In this document: positions 1 through 7,778 of the stretch, in pieces
How positions within the stretch are numbered: the stretch's first letter is position 1
Layout of the letters: the number at the start of each line of letters is the position of its first letter
Source: Enemella dayhoffiae
Lineage (GTDB): Bacteria; Actinomycetota; Actinomycetes; Propionibacteriales; Propionibacteriaceae
NCBI RefSeq assembly: GCF_002250625.1
Contig: NZ_NMVQ01000046.1
Span: 90,606 to 154,605 of the forward strand
Length of the DNA: 64,000 nt
Direction: 5' to 3'
The notes under the pieces: generated by a model
Seen by the model: only the letters and a program-made list of their open reading frames with translations
The model's database searches: none
What the model was told of the DNA's origin: nothing
Translations under genes and position numbers: made by a program

Positions 1-1
1 G

Positions 2-634
2 CGCAGCGACCGCGGGATCAGCACCGGGGTGGACTGTCGGGTGCAGAAGTGCATCGCACTCACCTATGACGACGGCCCGAGCGCCCACACGGATCGCCTG
101 CTGGACACGCTTTCCCGCGAGGGCGCCCGGGCCACCTTCTTCATGGTGGGGACGAACGTGAGCGGCCGTCCCGGCACGGTACGCCGGATGCGCGACCTGG
201 GCATGGAGGTGGCCAACCACACGGTGAACCACCCCGACCTGCGGACCCGCTCGGAGAGCCAGATCCGCTACGAGATCGGCGACACGAACCGGCGCATCCG
301 GGACGCCAGCGGGGTCAACCCGACCTATTTCCGTCCGCCCTATGGGGCCACGAACGCCACCGTGAACCGGGTGGCCGCGGAGAACGGGCTCGCGGTGATC
401 AACTGGAACTACGACACCTGGGACTGGCGGGATCGCAACGCCTCAGTGGTGGCCGGCCGGGTGCTCAACGAGGCGGGTCCGAATTCGGTGGTGCTGATGC
501 ACGACCTGCACGCGACGACCGTCGACGCGGCCCCGGCCATCGTGCGCGGGTTGAAGGATCGCGGGTTCACCATGGTCACCGTGAGCGAGTTGCTCGGACC
601 GGGCCAGCCCGGACGGGTCTACTTCACCGGCTGA
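2..634 (+). CDS. Polysaccharide deacetylase (NodB domain), 5' end outside window
   Basis: A carbohydrate esterase family 4 enzyme that removes N- or O-acetyl groups from a cell-wall or surface polysaccharide, probably outside the membrane. The frame is open to the window edge, so the start, any signal peptide and any anchor are not visible; the GTG at 29 is probably internal. Counting residues from that GTG, the NodB motifs are all present: T-Y-D-D-G-P-S (Asp14/15), H64-x3-H68 for the metal, R-P-P-Y-G at 102-106, D-T-W-D-W near 129, and L-M-H-D-L with His158. The stop overlaps the next start (TGATG at 632-636), so the two genes are probably translationally coupled. Family assignment is firm. 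Whether the substrate is peptidoglycan or another glycan cannot be told from sequence. Confidence 0.9.
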   Translation, partial: RSDRGISTGVDCRVQKCIALTYDDGPSAHTDRLLDTLSREGARATFFMVGTNVSGRPGTVRRMRDLGMEVANHTVNHPDLRTRSESQIRYEIGDTNRRIRDASGVNPTYFRPPYGATNATVNRVAAENGLAVINWNYDTWDWRDRNASVVAGRVLNEAGPNSVVLMHDLHATTVDAAPAIVRGLKDRGFTMVTVSELLGPGQPGRVYFTG

Positions 635-1719
635 TGTGGTGGCGTCGCGGCTGGGGGCTGGCGCTGGTTTCGGTGCTGCTGCTGGTTGCGTGTACGCCGC
701 GGCCCGATCCGGCGCCCTCGTCGGCCTGGCAGCGGATCGAGGTCGGCGGGGTCAGCCCGGACTCGTTGGCGACTGCCGGCACCGAGGTGCTGGTCGGTGG
801 GCACACCGTCGCCGTTGAGCAGACCCGACCGCGGTTGCTCTCGTTGCGGGACGGGCGGGTGAGCGAGGTTTCGCTGCGGTCGGCAACGCCCTACGGAGAG
901 GTGGCCGAGCCCGTCCAGGTCGCCGCGGTCGGTGACCGGATCCACCTGCTGGGCACGGCGCGGGGTGGGGCACACGGCAACCCGCGTTGGACCACCTGGT
1001 CCGGGGACGCCGGTGCGGTGGTCGAGCACGAGCAGGTGTTCTGGGTGTTCGGCGGGCACGAGTCCGGGACGATGGTGGCGCTGGTGGCCGGCAGCGCCGG
1101 GCCGGTGGTGGTGGGCAGTTGGGCCGGTGAGCGCGGGATGGACGTGGCGCTGTGGACCGCGGATCAGGACGGGACCAGGTGGGAGCGACGGGAGTCGGCG
1201 GGGACCGAACTGGCCTCGACGACGACCCGTCAGTACGAGGCGCACGGCGCGGCCGGCAGTGGCGGTGAGCTGGTGGTCGTGGCGGGGGAGCAGCTGGAAC
1301 TCGACCACGAGCTGCGGCGGCGACCGGTTGTCTGGATCTGGGAGTCGCGCGGGGCGGCCGTACGCCGGATCGAGCTGCCCGCCGACGAGGGGCGGGCCGA
1401 CAGCGCGTCCTGCTCCGAGTCGGCCTGCTTCGTGGCCGGAGTGACGGGTGGCCGGGCGGCGCTCTGGCAGGTGTGGCCGGGATCGGTGCGCGCCGTGGCG
1501 GTGCCCGAGCTGGCGGTCGATGCCGGTACGCCGGCGCAGGTGCTGCTGGACGGATCTGGGGCGCTGGTCGTCGCCCAGTCGGGCGGGGTGGTGAAGGTGG
1601 CCGGTCGAGGTGGAGACGGTCCGGCCGGGCGGCCGGTCGGCGCGGTTCGCGCGTTTGATGGCGGGTGGCTGGTGCTGGTGCGTGGCCCGCAGGGGGCCGG
1701 GGTGTGGCGGGTCAGCTGA
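634..1719 (+). CDS. Predicted lipoprotein, unknown function
   Basis: A 361-residue protein starting with a basic N-terminus (M-W-W-R-R), a hydrophobic stretch and a lipobox ending L-V-A-C, which predicts lipid attachment at Cys20 and export. The rest is rich in short Gly-Gly and Val-Val segments with repeated W and G positions, which suggests a beta-propeller-like fold, but I recognise no family. It overlaps the deacetylase stop by one base and is probably co-expressed with it, hinting at a cell-envelope role. Its 3' end overlaps the convergent gene at 1712 by 8 bp. Confidence 0.75.
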   Translation: MWWRRGWGLALVSVLLLVACTPRPDPAPSSAWQRIEVGGVSPDSLATAGTEVLVGGHTVAVEQTRPRLLSLRDGRVSEVSLRSATPYGEVAEPVQVAAVGDRIHLLGTARGGAHGNPRWTTWSGDAGAVVEHEQVFWVFGGHESGTMVALVAGSAGPVVVGSWAGERGMDVALWTADQDGTRWERRESAGTELASTTTRQYEAHGAAGSGGELVVVAGEQLELDHELRRRPVVWIWESRGAAVRRIELPADEGRADSASCSESACFVAGVTGGRAALWQVWPGSVRAVAVPELAVDAGTPAQVLLDGSGALVVAQSGGVVKVAGRGGDGPAGRPVGAVRAFDGGWLVLVRGPQGAGVWRVS

Positions 1720-2233
1720 CCAACGTGGTGGTCGCGGCGTTGCGCAGCGGCCGCAGGCGGTGCCGGGCGAAGCCGGCCACGCTGGTCAGCACCAGCGGTC
1801 CCCACACGAAGATCGGGGCATAGCAGGCGACCATCAGCGCCAGGGCGCTTCCGTGCAGCAGTCCGGAGTCCGGGCGTACGCCCCGCAGGAGAGCCAGTGG
1901 CAGGTCGATGCTGAACAGCCAGGTCACGATGGCCCCGCCGATCGTGCCGGCGATCACCGGGAACCACGGGTTGATCCGGAGCGGGCCGAGTTGGCGTCCC
2001 CAGCGGCTGACCAGCCCGGTGGTGAGGAAACCGGCGCTCAACTGGACCACGCTGAGCCCGATCACATAGCCGGGCGTTTCGGCGTACATCGCTCGGAGGT
2101 CGGCCGTGCCGGGGAGCAGGCCGCCCAGCATCAGCAGACGCCAGATGGCGGAGGGGATGGCGCAGGCGAAGGACACCCGGGCCACCGTGTGAAGCCAGCG
2201 GGGGAGTTCTAGAGACTGCGTTCTAGTTTGCAT
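1712..2233 (-). CDS. Multi-pass membrane protein next to tetR
   Basis: A 173-residue integral membrane protein with about four hydrophobic segments (roughly residues 17-38, 55-75, 90-110 and 128-150) separated by short basic loops. I do not recognise a named family. It is transcribed divergently from the TetR regulator, only 28 bp away, and both promoters overlap one inverted repeat, so it is the likely regulated target. The start ATG at 2233 lies 6 nt after a TAGTTT -10 box on the minus strand, implying a leaderless mRNA. By analogy with other TetR-controlled membrane proteins it may handle a small molecule, but nothing in the sequence names the ligand. Confidence 0.7.
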   Translation of the reverse strand: MQTRTQSLELPRWLHTVARVSFACAIPSAIWRLLMLGGLLPGTADLRAMYAETPGYVIGLSVVQLSAGFLTTGLVSRWGRQLGPLRINPWFPVIAGTIGGAIVTWLFSIDLPLALLRGVRPDSGLLHGSALALMVACYAPIFVWGPLVLTSVAGFARHRLRPLRNAATTTLVS

Positions 2234-2262
2234 GTTCCAAAACTAGCACTAGGGTCGGGTCA
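2223..2262. promoter_or_regulatory. Overlapping divergent leaderless promoters with TetR-type operator
   Basis: CTAGTTT (2223-2229) and AAACTAG (2240-2246) form a perfect inverted repeat with a 10-nt spacer. Rightward, TTTGCA (2227-2232), a 17-nt spacer and TAGGGT (2250-2255) precede the tetR ATG by 6 nt. Leftward, TAGTTT (2245-2240) precedes the ATG at 2233 by 6 nt. One bound repressor would cover both promoters. Additional CTAG-containing half sites lie at 2208-2213 and 2248-2252; CTAG is otherwise rare in such DNA. Confidence 0.65.
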
Positions 2263-2858
2263 TGGCCAGACCGGCGAAGTTCAGCACCGACGACCTGCTC
2301 GACGGGGCGCAGCGTGCGGTGGTCGAGCACGGTCTCGGGGCGTCGATCGGACAGGTCGCCGCCGAGGTGGGGGCGCCGGTGGGTTCGATCTATCACCGCT
2401 TCCCCTCCCGGGAGCACCTGTTCGTCACCCTGTGGATGCGCTCGATCCGCGCCTTTCACGTCGGGCTGCTGGCCACCGCCGAGATCGACGACCCACGGGA
2501 GGCGCTGCTCGCACAGGCGGTGCACATCCCTCGGTTCTGTCGCGACAACCCGCAGGTCGCGCTGTGCATGACGCTGTATCGGCACAGCGTGCTGCGCGAG
2601 TCGGCGCCCGAGTCGCTGCGGACGGAGGTCGGGGAGCTCAACGACGCGGTCTGGGCGATGGTCGCCCGGCAGACCGAGGCGGTGTTCGGCCGCCGCGACG
2701 AGCACCTGGCGCTGGTGGTCGCGATCGCCGTGCAGCAGTGTCCCTATGGCCTGGTACGCCCGTTCATCGGCGCCCAGATCCCGGTGCCCCCGTGGCTCGA
2801 CGACGCCGTGGTCGCCGCGGCCGGTGCCATCCTCGACCTCGAACTCACGCGCCCCTGA
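2262..2858 (+). CDS. TetR family transcriptional regulator
   Basis: A 198-residue regulator with the TetR N-terminal helix-turn-helix: residues about 8-55 include the recognition segment G-A-P-V-G-S-I-Y-H-R-F-P-S, the classic G-x-Y-x-H/Y-F box. The C-terminal half is a helical ligand-binding and dimerisation domain that I cannot assign to a ligand. The ATG at 2262 is chosen because a TAGGGT box ends 6 nt before it and no ribosome-binding site is present, so it is probably leaderless. It sits divergent to the membrane protein at 1712-2233 over a shared palindrome, which implies autoregulation and control of that gene. Confidence 0.9.
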   Translation: MARPAKFSTDDLLDGAQRAVVEHGLGASIGQVAAEVGAPVGSIYHRFPSREHLFVTLWMRSIRAFHVGLLATAEIDDPREALLAQAVHIPRFCRDNPQVALCMTLYRHSVLRESAPESLRTEVGELNDAVWAMVARQTEAVFGRRDEHLALVVAIAVQQCPYGLVRPFIGAQIPVPPWLDDAVVAAAGAILDLELTRP

Positions 2859-2873
2859 CCCGGGCCAAGCCTG

Positions 2874-2943
2874 CTCACGCTTATCGGTCAATTGTCCCGC
2901 GTCCCCAGTTGGGAGAGCGTGAGTGTGGAGCGATAAGCGTGAG
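2874..2943. repeat. Dyad-symmetric phased repeat array, left of tRNA-Met
   Basis: CTCACGCTTATCG (2874-2886) and CGATAAGCGTGAG (2931-2943) are perfect 13-bp inverted repeats. The word AGCGTGAG also occurs at 2916-2923, exactly 20 bp before the copy at 2936-2943, and a degenerate inverted copy (TCCCGCGT) begins about 20 bp after the left arm. The result is two inverted plus two direct copies. It lies 15 bp after the tetR stop and 5 bp from the tRNA end; it could act as a terminator for tetR, but there is no T-run. Confidence 0.7.
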
Positions 2944-2948
2944 CCGGG

Positions 2949-3022
2949 TGCGCCGAGTGGGGCTCGAACCCACGACCCAGGGATTATGAGTCCCCTGCTC
3001 TGACCGGCTGAGCTATCGGCGC
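2949..3022 (-). tRNA. tRNA-Met (CAT anticodon), elongator type
   Basis: On the minus strand the 7-bp acceptor stem GCGCCGA/TCGGCGC closes a full cloverleaf with a D arm, an anticodon stem GGGGA/TCCCT around the loop CTCATAA (anticodon CAT), and a T arm with TTCGAGC. The first acceptor pair is G-C, unlike the mismatched pair of initiator tRNA, so it is read as an elongator Met tRNA; a lysidine-modified tRNA-Ile2 is the alternative. The 3' CCA is not encoded. Repeat arrays lie on both sides. Confidence 0.93.
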
Positions 3023-3044
3023 ATGCGGCGGCCATCTTAGCGCT

Positions 3045-3152
3045 GACTTCGCGTACCAAAGCTCACTTCGCGGACCGAACGTCACTCAACGGACTACCGG
3101 TGAGCCGCGAAGTGAAACTCAGCACGCGAAGTGGCGTTGGGTACGCGAAGTG
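3045..3152. repeat. Dyad-symmetric 19-bp-phased repeat array, right of tRNA-Met
   Basis: The 9-mer CGCGAAGTG occurs at 3106-3114, 3125-3133 and 3144-3152, exactly 19 bp apart. Inverted copies GACTTCGCG (3045-3053), CACTTCGCG (3064-3072) and a degenerate CACTCAACG (3083-3091) are also 19 bp apart. The outer copies extend to a 12-bp perfect inverted repeat (3046-3057 with 3140-3151), and the next pair gives a 10-bp one (3064-3073 with 3105-3114). It occupies the whole gap between tRNA-Met and the end of the convergent GT87 gene. Confidence 0.8.
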
Positions 3153-3183
3153 GGCGCCCGACCGCGCGCGGCCTCCGGAAGGG

Positions 3184-4518
3184 TCAGTCCTGGCGGGAGT
3201 GCTGATCCCCGGTGTCGCTGACCGGCAGTCCCACGGCCGTGGATCCGGAGCCGCCCGCGCCAACCGCGCTGGTGGCGAGCTCCGATCCGGCATCGGTGGG
3301 CACCTCATAGCGGCGCAGGGTCAGCGGCAGCCAGGGCAGCCCGCGCCGGCGCCGCTCGACGATCGCCAGCACCAGCGCGAGCACGAACAGCCCGATGCTG
3401 AAGAACATGGTGCCGGCGTCGATCAGCTTCTGCCCGTCGGTGTACTTGAACTCGTCCTGGAAGTCGACGAACTGCATGAACGGGGCGTACGCCACCCACA
3501 ACGAGGTGACCAGGCCATAGAAGCGGAGCGCCGACGGCAGCGCCTTGTCGATCACCAGCACGATCGCCAGCGGCATCACCCAGACGAAGTGGTGGCTCCA
3601 CGAGATCGGCGAGGCGAGCAGGCCGGCGAAGCCGGTCAGGCAGATGCCCAGCGCGGCATGCCCGTTGCGGTGCCACAGCACCGCGGCCACCAGCCCGATC
3701 ACACAGACGATGCCGGCCAGCGCGAGTCCCTCCAGCGGGATCTTGTCCGACGGCGCGTGGGTGAAGCGGATGTAGTTCCCGATCACCGACTGGTTCGTGT
3801 AGTACTTCATCTGCGTGTTCATCCCGGAGTCGCCGCCGACCAGACGGGTCCAGAAGAGCAGCGAGGGCCTCGGCAGCAGGAGGCCGCCGATCACGGTCGC
3901 GGCAACGAACGAGACGAACGTGACGATCGCCGCCTTCACCCGGCCGGACAGGAACAGGTAGACCGCGAACAGCGCCGGGGTCAGCTTGACCGCGGTCGCG
4001 ATCCCGGTCAGCCAGCCCTCGGGCAGCCAGCGGCGCTTGCCCAGCAGTCGGGGACCGGGCATCAGGTCGAGCGCGACCAGGGCCATCATGAAGATGTTCA
4101 CCTGGCCGAAGCCGAGGGTCATCCGCAGCGGCTCGATCATCCAGATCGCCGCGGTCGCGACGAGTGACAGCTGCCAGCCCCGGAACTTCAACCGGTAGCA
4201 GATCGCCATCACCGCCAGGCCGTTCAGCAGCAGCCAGGCGACCTCGCCGGGGATCTTGTCCAGCAGGGCGAACGGGACCGCGAGCAGGGCCGCGAACGGC
4301 GGGTAGATGAAGGGCAGCCAGTCACCGCGGATGTTGTAGAAGGCGCGCCCCTCGAGCACCCGGTGGGCGGTGCGCACGTAGACCTCGAGGTCGATCATGT
4401 TGGGGGACCACGGGGTGAACTGCCCCTCCTTGACCTCGGTGGCGCCGGCGTACACCGCCGCGAACAGCGGGGGGAGTGCGTAGATCACCCACAGTGCGAC
4501 CCGCTTCACCTTCTCCAT
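3184..4518 (-). CDS. GT87-type alpha-mannosyltransferase (GT-C, DUF2029)
   Basis: A 444-residue polytopic membrane glycosyltransferase with about 10-12 transmembrane helices. Family GT87 enzymes (PimE-like) move mannose from polyprenyl-phosphate-mannose onto phosphatidylinositol mannosides or lipoglycans on the outer face of the membrane. Diagnostic features are the early acidic loop M-I-D-L-E-V-Y (about residues 41-47), the F-I-Y-P-P-F loop near 70, the G-F-G-Q-V-N segment and K-L-T-P-A before a central helix. The last about 45 residues are Ser/Gly-rich and probably cytoplasmic. An RBS-like GAAGAGGG precedes the ATG. It lies in tandem with a paralogue at 4579-5799. Acceptor and donor are family inference. 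Confidence 0.85.
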   Translation of the reverse strand: MEKVKRVALWVIYALPPLFAAVYAGATEVKEGQFTPWSPNMIDLEVYVRTAHRVLEGRAFYNIRGDWLPFIYPPFAALLAVPFALLDKIPGEVAWLLLNGLAVMAICYRLKFRGWQLSLVATAAIWMIEPLRMTLGFGQVNIFMMALVALDLMPGPRLLGKRRWLPEGWLTGIATAVKLTPALFAVYLFLSGRVKAAIVTFVSFVAATVIGGLLLPRPSLLFWTRLVGGDSGMNTQMKYYTNQSVIGNYIRFTHAPSDKIPLEGLALAGIVCVIGLVAAVLWHRNGHAALGICLTGFAGLLASPISWSHHFVWVMPLAIVLVIDKALPSALRFYGLVTSLWVAYAPFMQFVDFQDEFKYTDGQKLIDAGTMFFSIGLFVLALVLAIVERRRRGLPWLPLTLRRYEVPTDAGSELATSAVGAGGSGSTAVGLPVSDTGDQHSRQD

Positions 4519-4578
4519 GCAGCGCCCTCTTCGTTGCTCGTCCTCAATCCAGCACCGCGATCCAGCACCGGCACGACA

Positions 4579-5799
4579 CTACCGGCTCGCCGCTTTGGAG
4601 TGCGTCTCCCACGGCGAGTCTCGATTTTCCGATGGGCTCGACGCCGCCGCGGAGCGGGGCAGGAAGAGGACCGCGATCGCGATCGCGGTGCTCAGCAGGT
4701 TGGGCCCGGCCGCGAACCACTTCTGCCCGATCGAATATTCGAAGATCTCCCGCTGGGCCCAGGGCGCCCCGCCCAGGCTCCACTGCGGGTTGATCAGGCA
4801 CCACAGCACCGCGGCCATCGCCAGCATCCGCGTCCAGACGGGCAGCCGGTCGCGCCAGGCGGCGTACCCGAGCGGCAGCAGCCAGGTCAGGTGGTGCGAC
4901 CAGGCGATCGGGTTGGCCAGGCTGGAGATCAGCCCGAGAATGCCCAGCCCGAGCACCTCATGTCCGATACGCCAGCAACGCCAGGCGGCGGCCAGCCCGA
5001 TCACCACCATCACCACCCCGAGGGCCAGGCCGACGGTCGTACCCGTCTCGATTCCGAGGAAGCGCTGGGCGGCGCTGGAGACCGACAGGTTGTAGATCCA
5101 GCCGAACGCGTCCGGGTTGGCGCCCGAATCGCCCCCGGCGAGTCGACCCCAATAGCCGGCGGCCGGTCCCGGGGCCACCGCCAGCCCGAGCAGGATGGTG
5201 CCCACGAAGGTGCCGATGGCGACCAGCCCGTCGCGGCGCCGACCGACCAGGAACAGATAGACGATGAACACAGCCGGGGTGAGTTTCAGCCCGGTGGCCA
5301 GGCCGATCAGCATCCCGCCGGGCAGCCTGCGCCGACGCCCGTCGGCCGGGCCGAGCACGTCGAACAGCACCAGGGTCAGCAGCAGGATGCCGAGCTGACC
5401 GAGCCGGATCGTGGTCAGGAACGGATCGGCCAGCACCACCACGGCCGCGGCCGCGACGCTGGCCCACCACGGCCGCAGCCCGAGCCGGCGCAGCACCGCC
5501 ATCGTCATCAGGCCGTTGGCCGAGGCCCAGATCAGCTGACTCAGCCACCATGGCAGCCAGGTGAACGGAATCGCCAGCACGGCCGCGATCGGCGGATAGA
5601 TGTAGGGGAAGGTGACGGTGCTGGTGTAGAAGTCCTCGCCGCGGACCAGGAAACGGGCCGCGTTGACATAGACCTCGAGATCCTGGCTCCACGGCTGCCA
5701 CGGCCAGACGCTGGCACCGCGGATGCTCGCGACCGCATAGCAGGCGGCGAGGATGGGCAACAGCGCCCGGCCCAGGCCAGTCAACAGCCGCCGAGTCAC
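4579..5799 (-). CDS. GT87-type alpha-mannosyltransferase, second copy
   Basis: A 406-residue paralogue of the neighbouring GT87 enzyme with the same landmarks: Q-D-L-E-V-Y-V near residue 35, F-P-Y-I-Y-P-P-I near 65, R-L-G-Q-L-G, K-L-T-P-A and a conserved W-S-H-H-L-T-W loop. The long upstream extension of the open frame is rejected because it lies on the HAD gene; GTG at 5799 is preferred because it overlaps the HAD stop as GTGA (a GTG at 5805 is the alternative). It is therefore last in the minus-strand run 7606-4579 and probably translationally coupled. Likely role: mannosylation of a lipoglycan or PIM at the membrane; acceptor unknown. Confidence 0.83.
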   Translation of the reverse strand: MTRRLLTGLGRALLPILAACYAVASIRGASVWPWQPWSQDLEVYVNAARFLVRGEDFYTSTVTFPYIYPPIAAVLAIPFTWLPWWLSQLIWASANGLMTMAVLRRLGLRPWWASVAAAAVVVLADPFLTTIRLGQLGILLLTLVLFDVLGPADGRRRRLPGGMLIGLATGLKLTPAVFIVYLFLVGRRRDGLVAIGTFVGTILLGLAVAPGPAAGYWGRLAGGDSGANPDAFGWIYNLSVSSAAQRFLGIETGTTVGLALGVVMVVIGLAAAWRCWRIGHEVLGLGILGLISSLANPIAWSHHLTWLLPLGYAAWRDRLPVWTRMLAMAAVLWCLINPQWSLGGAPWAQREIFEYSIGQKWFAAGPNLLSTAIAIAVLFLPRSAAASSPSENRDSPWETHSKAASR

Positions 5800-6608
5800 A
5801 ACCACGCTCGGATGGTACGCCCAACCGCGGACTCCGCGTTGCTCCCGATCACCGTGGCGGACAGATCCGCCAGGCTCACGTGCGACTGTGCCATCAGGTA
5901 CGCCTGACCGGCCCATTCGAGCATGGCCCGGTCGTTCGGCATGTCGCCGAAGGCGGCCACCTCCTCGCGTGCGACGCCGAGCTCTGCGGCGTACGCGGCC
6001 AGGGTCCGCGCCTTCGTCACCCCCGGGGCGCTCGCCTCCAGCAGCCCCGGCAACTCGGAGAACGAGCTCCAGGTCAGCGTCAGCGCGTCCCCGACCACCT
6101 CGGCGGCCCGTGCCGCCAGCTCGGCGGACCCGAGCGCGGGGTGCTGGATCAGCAGCTTCACGAACGGTTCGGCGGACAGTTCCTCGGCATCCCCGGTGAA
6201 GAAGCGGGGGTCGCCCAGCTCGGAGGCGGGCTGCCAACCGATCCGGTACGCCGGTTCCGCGCCGAAGCGCATCCCCTGTTCGAACCCGAAACTGACCTCC
6301 GGCAGGGCCGCCCGCAGGTCCCGGATCGCCCGCCGCGCGACCCGGCGATCAATCGGGTGGCTGTGCAGGGCGCGCTCATCGCCCAGATCCCACAGCAGCG
6401 CTCCGTTGCTGGCCACCACGATCGGGTGGGAGACGGGCAGCTCCGCCAGCACCGACAACCAGCGCGGGGGGCGGCCGGTGGCGAACACCACCAGCAGCCC
6501 GGCGGCCATCGCGTCGGCGACCGCCCGGGCGTTCTCGGCGCTGACAGTGCCGTCGGGGGAGAGGAACGTGCCGTCCAGGTCCGTCGCCACCAGCCGGGGG
6601 CGACTCAC
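5796..6608 (-). CDS. HAD superfamily phosphatase, Cof-type
   Basis: A 270-residue cytoplasmic hydrolase. Motif I D-L-D-G-T-F-L at residues 10-16 supplies the nucleophile and acid Asp, motif II is F-A-T-G-R-P-P near 42, and motif IV G-D-M-P-N-D near 220 completes the metal site. The long cap inserted between motifs II and III is the C2B type seen in Cof/YbiV sugar-phosphate phosphatases. The start overlaps the upstream gene's stop by 4 bp (ATGA) and the stop overlaps the downstream GT87 start, so it is part of one operon. The substrate is unknown; a sugar phosphate would suit its glycosyltransferase neighbour (inference). Confidence 0.88.
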   Translation of the reverse strand: MSRPRLVATDLDGTFLSPDGTVSAENARAVADAMAAGLLVVFATGRPPRWLSVLAELPVSHPIVVASNGALLWDLGDERALHSHPIDRRVARRAIRDLRAALPEVSFGFEQGMRFGAEPAYRIGWQPASELGDPRFFTGDAEELSAEPFVKLLIQHPALGSAELAARAAEVVGDALTLTWSSFSELPGLLEASAPGVTKARTLAAYAAELGVAREEVAAFGDMPNDRAMLEWAGQAYLMAQSHVSLADLSATVIGSNAESAVGRTIRAWL

Positions 6609-7606
6609 AGCCGCGAGGGCGGGGTCGGGGTGCCCCGGGCGCTGGCGGACGGATCCGGGGTCGGCCCGTCCGGACCTGCGGAACTGGAGCCGGACGGGGA
6701 CGGGCTCTGCGGGGTGGGCGAGCCCGACCCCTGCCCCGGAGCCGGTGAGGGCGTCGGCGTCGCGGTCCCCGACGGGGGTGGCGGGGGCGCGCTGCCGGTG
6801 CCCGTGCCCGTGCCCGGGGAACCGGATCCGGTCTGGCCAGTCCCGGAACCCTGGCCGGGTTGCGGCGGCGGGGACTGCGGGGCTGAGTTCCGGAAGATGA
6901 GGATCGCGATCAGTACCGCCAGGGTGGCCAGCAGCACCATCAGCAACCAGGACGCCAGGATGCTCAGGAACCCGGCCCGGTCATAGCGACCCGGCCAGGG
7001 CAGCGGCCAGACCCGGTTGTGCCCGGAGCCGAACCGGTCGATCCAGGGCAGCCGATAGTCCGGCCCCTTCGGCTCGCCGATCGGCGCCAGGTCGATCAGG
7101 TCGACCTCGGCCAGGATGCTGTTGGCCAGCTCGGAGATCCGGCGGGCGTTGCCGGGTTCACCGGTCAGGGTGAGCGCGGCCCAGGGTGCGATCGGGTGAC
7201 TGTCGTCGGGGTCGACCGGGTCGTCGTCCTCGGAACGGAACCGCCGACCGAGGCGCCCCTCGTCCTGCTCGTGCCCGCCGCGGGCCAGCACATCGTCGAT
7301 GTGCAACTGGTTGATCATCCCCGAGAAGCGGTCGCGGGCGACCTTGTCCGCGGCGGCCCCGGCGTGCAGCTGCAGCAGCACCACCGACTGCTCGGAACTG
7401 GTGGTGGTGCCTCGGGTGTGGTGCTCGAGGCCGTCGCCGTGCCCCAGATAGGCGGTCCCCGACGGGCGCCAGTGCAGCCGACCGTCGAGCCAGAAGTCAC
7501 CGATCTTCGCCGGGTCCTCGGGCAGCACCGGCGTCACCTCGAACCCGTGCCAATCGGGTTCGGCGGACGCATCACCCTGCTGGGCGTCGCGGTTGTTGGT
7601 CGACAT
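6605..7606 (-). CDS. Single-pass membrane protein with Pro/Ser/Gly-rich C-terminal tail
   Basis: A 333-residue protein of no family I recognise. Residues 1-210 are soluble and acidic-rich, one transmembrane helix covers about 213-238, and residues 241-333 are almost only P, S, G, T and Q in short repeats, typical of a wall-spanning or exported tail. With a cytoplasmic N-domain first and no signal peptide, the tail is predicted outside the cell. It is divergent from moxR across 172 bp and heads the run HAD-GT87-GT87 (ATGA overlap with the HAD gene). A link to cell-envelope assembly is inference from neighbours only. Confidence 0.7.
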   Translation of the reverse strand: MSTNNRDAQQGDASAEPDWHGFEVTPVLPEDPAKIGDFWLDGRLHWRPSGTAYLGHGDGLEHHTRGTTTSSEQSVVLLQLHAGAAADKVARDRFSGMINQLHIDDVLARGGHEQDEGRLGRRFRSEDDDPVDPDDSHPIAPWAALTLTGEPGNARRISELANSILAEVDLIDLAPIGEPKGPDYRLPWIDRFGSGHNRVWPLPWPGRYDRAGFLSILASWLLMVLLATLAVLIAILIFRNSAPQSPPPQPGQGSGTGQTGSGSPGTGTGTGSAPPPPPSGTATPTPSPAPGQGSGSPTPQSPSPSGSSSAGPDGPTPDPSASARGTPTPPSRL

Positions 7607-7778
7607 CCATCCTGCTCACTGGTCGGGACACGGGCCGGGCGGGCCCGGCAGCGGGCAGCCGGCTCCCATTGTGCCAGCCTCCGGGATCCGGATCGGCTGA
7701 GCCGGGTGGGACTCCGGACTTGGGTACGCTGGGTCGAGCCCGCGCGCGGTGAACCACCGGTACGTACAGGAGATGTGA

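Noticed and set aside
2949..3022. tRNA-Met as an integration site of a mobile island.
   Set aside because: No integrase, no direct repeat of the tRNA 3' end, and both flanks carry conserved-type genes; the flanking arrays are not att-like.
2223..3059. Long open frames on both strands across tetR and the tRNA-Met gene.
   Set aside because: They cross a tRNA and have Arg/Pro-rich composition typical of out-of-frame GC-rich DNA.
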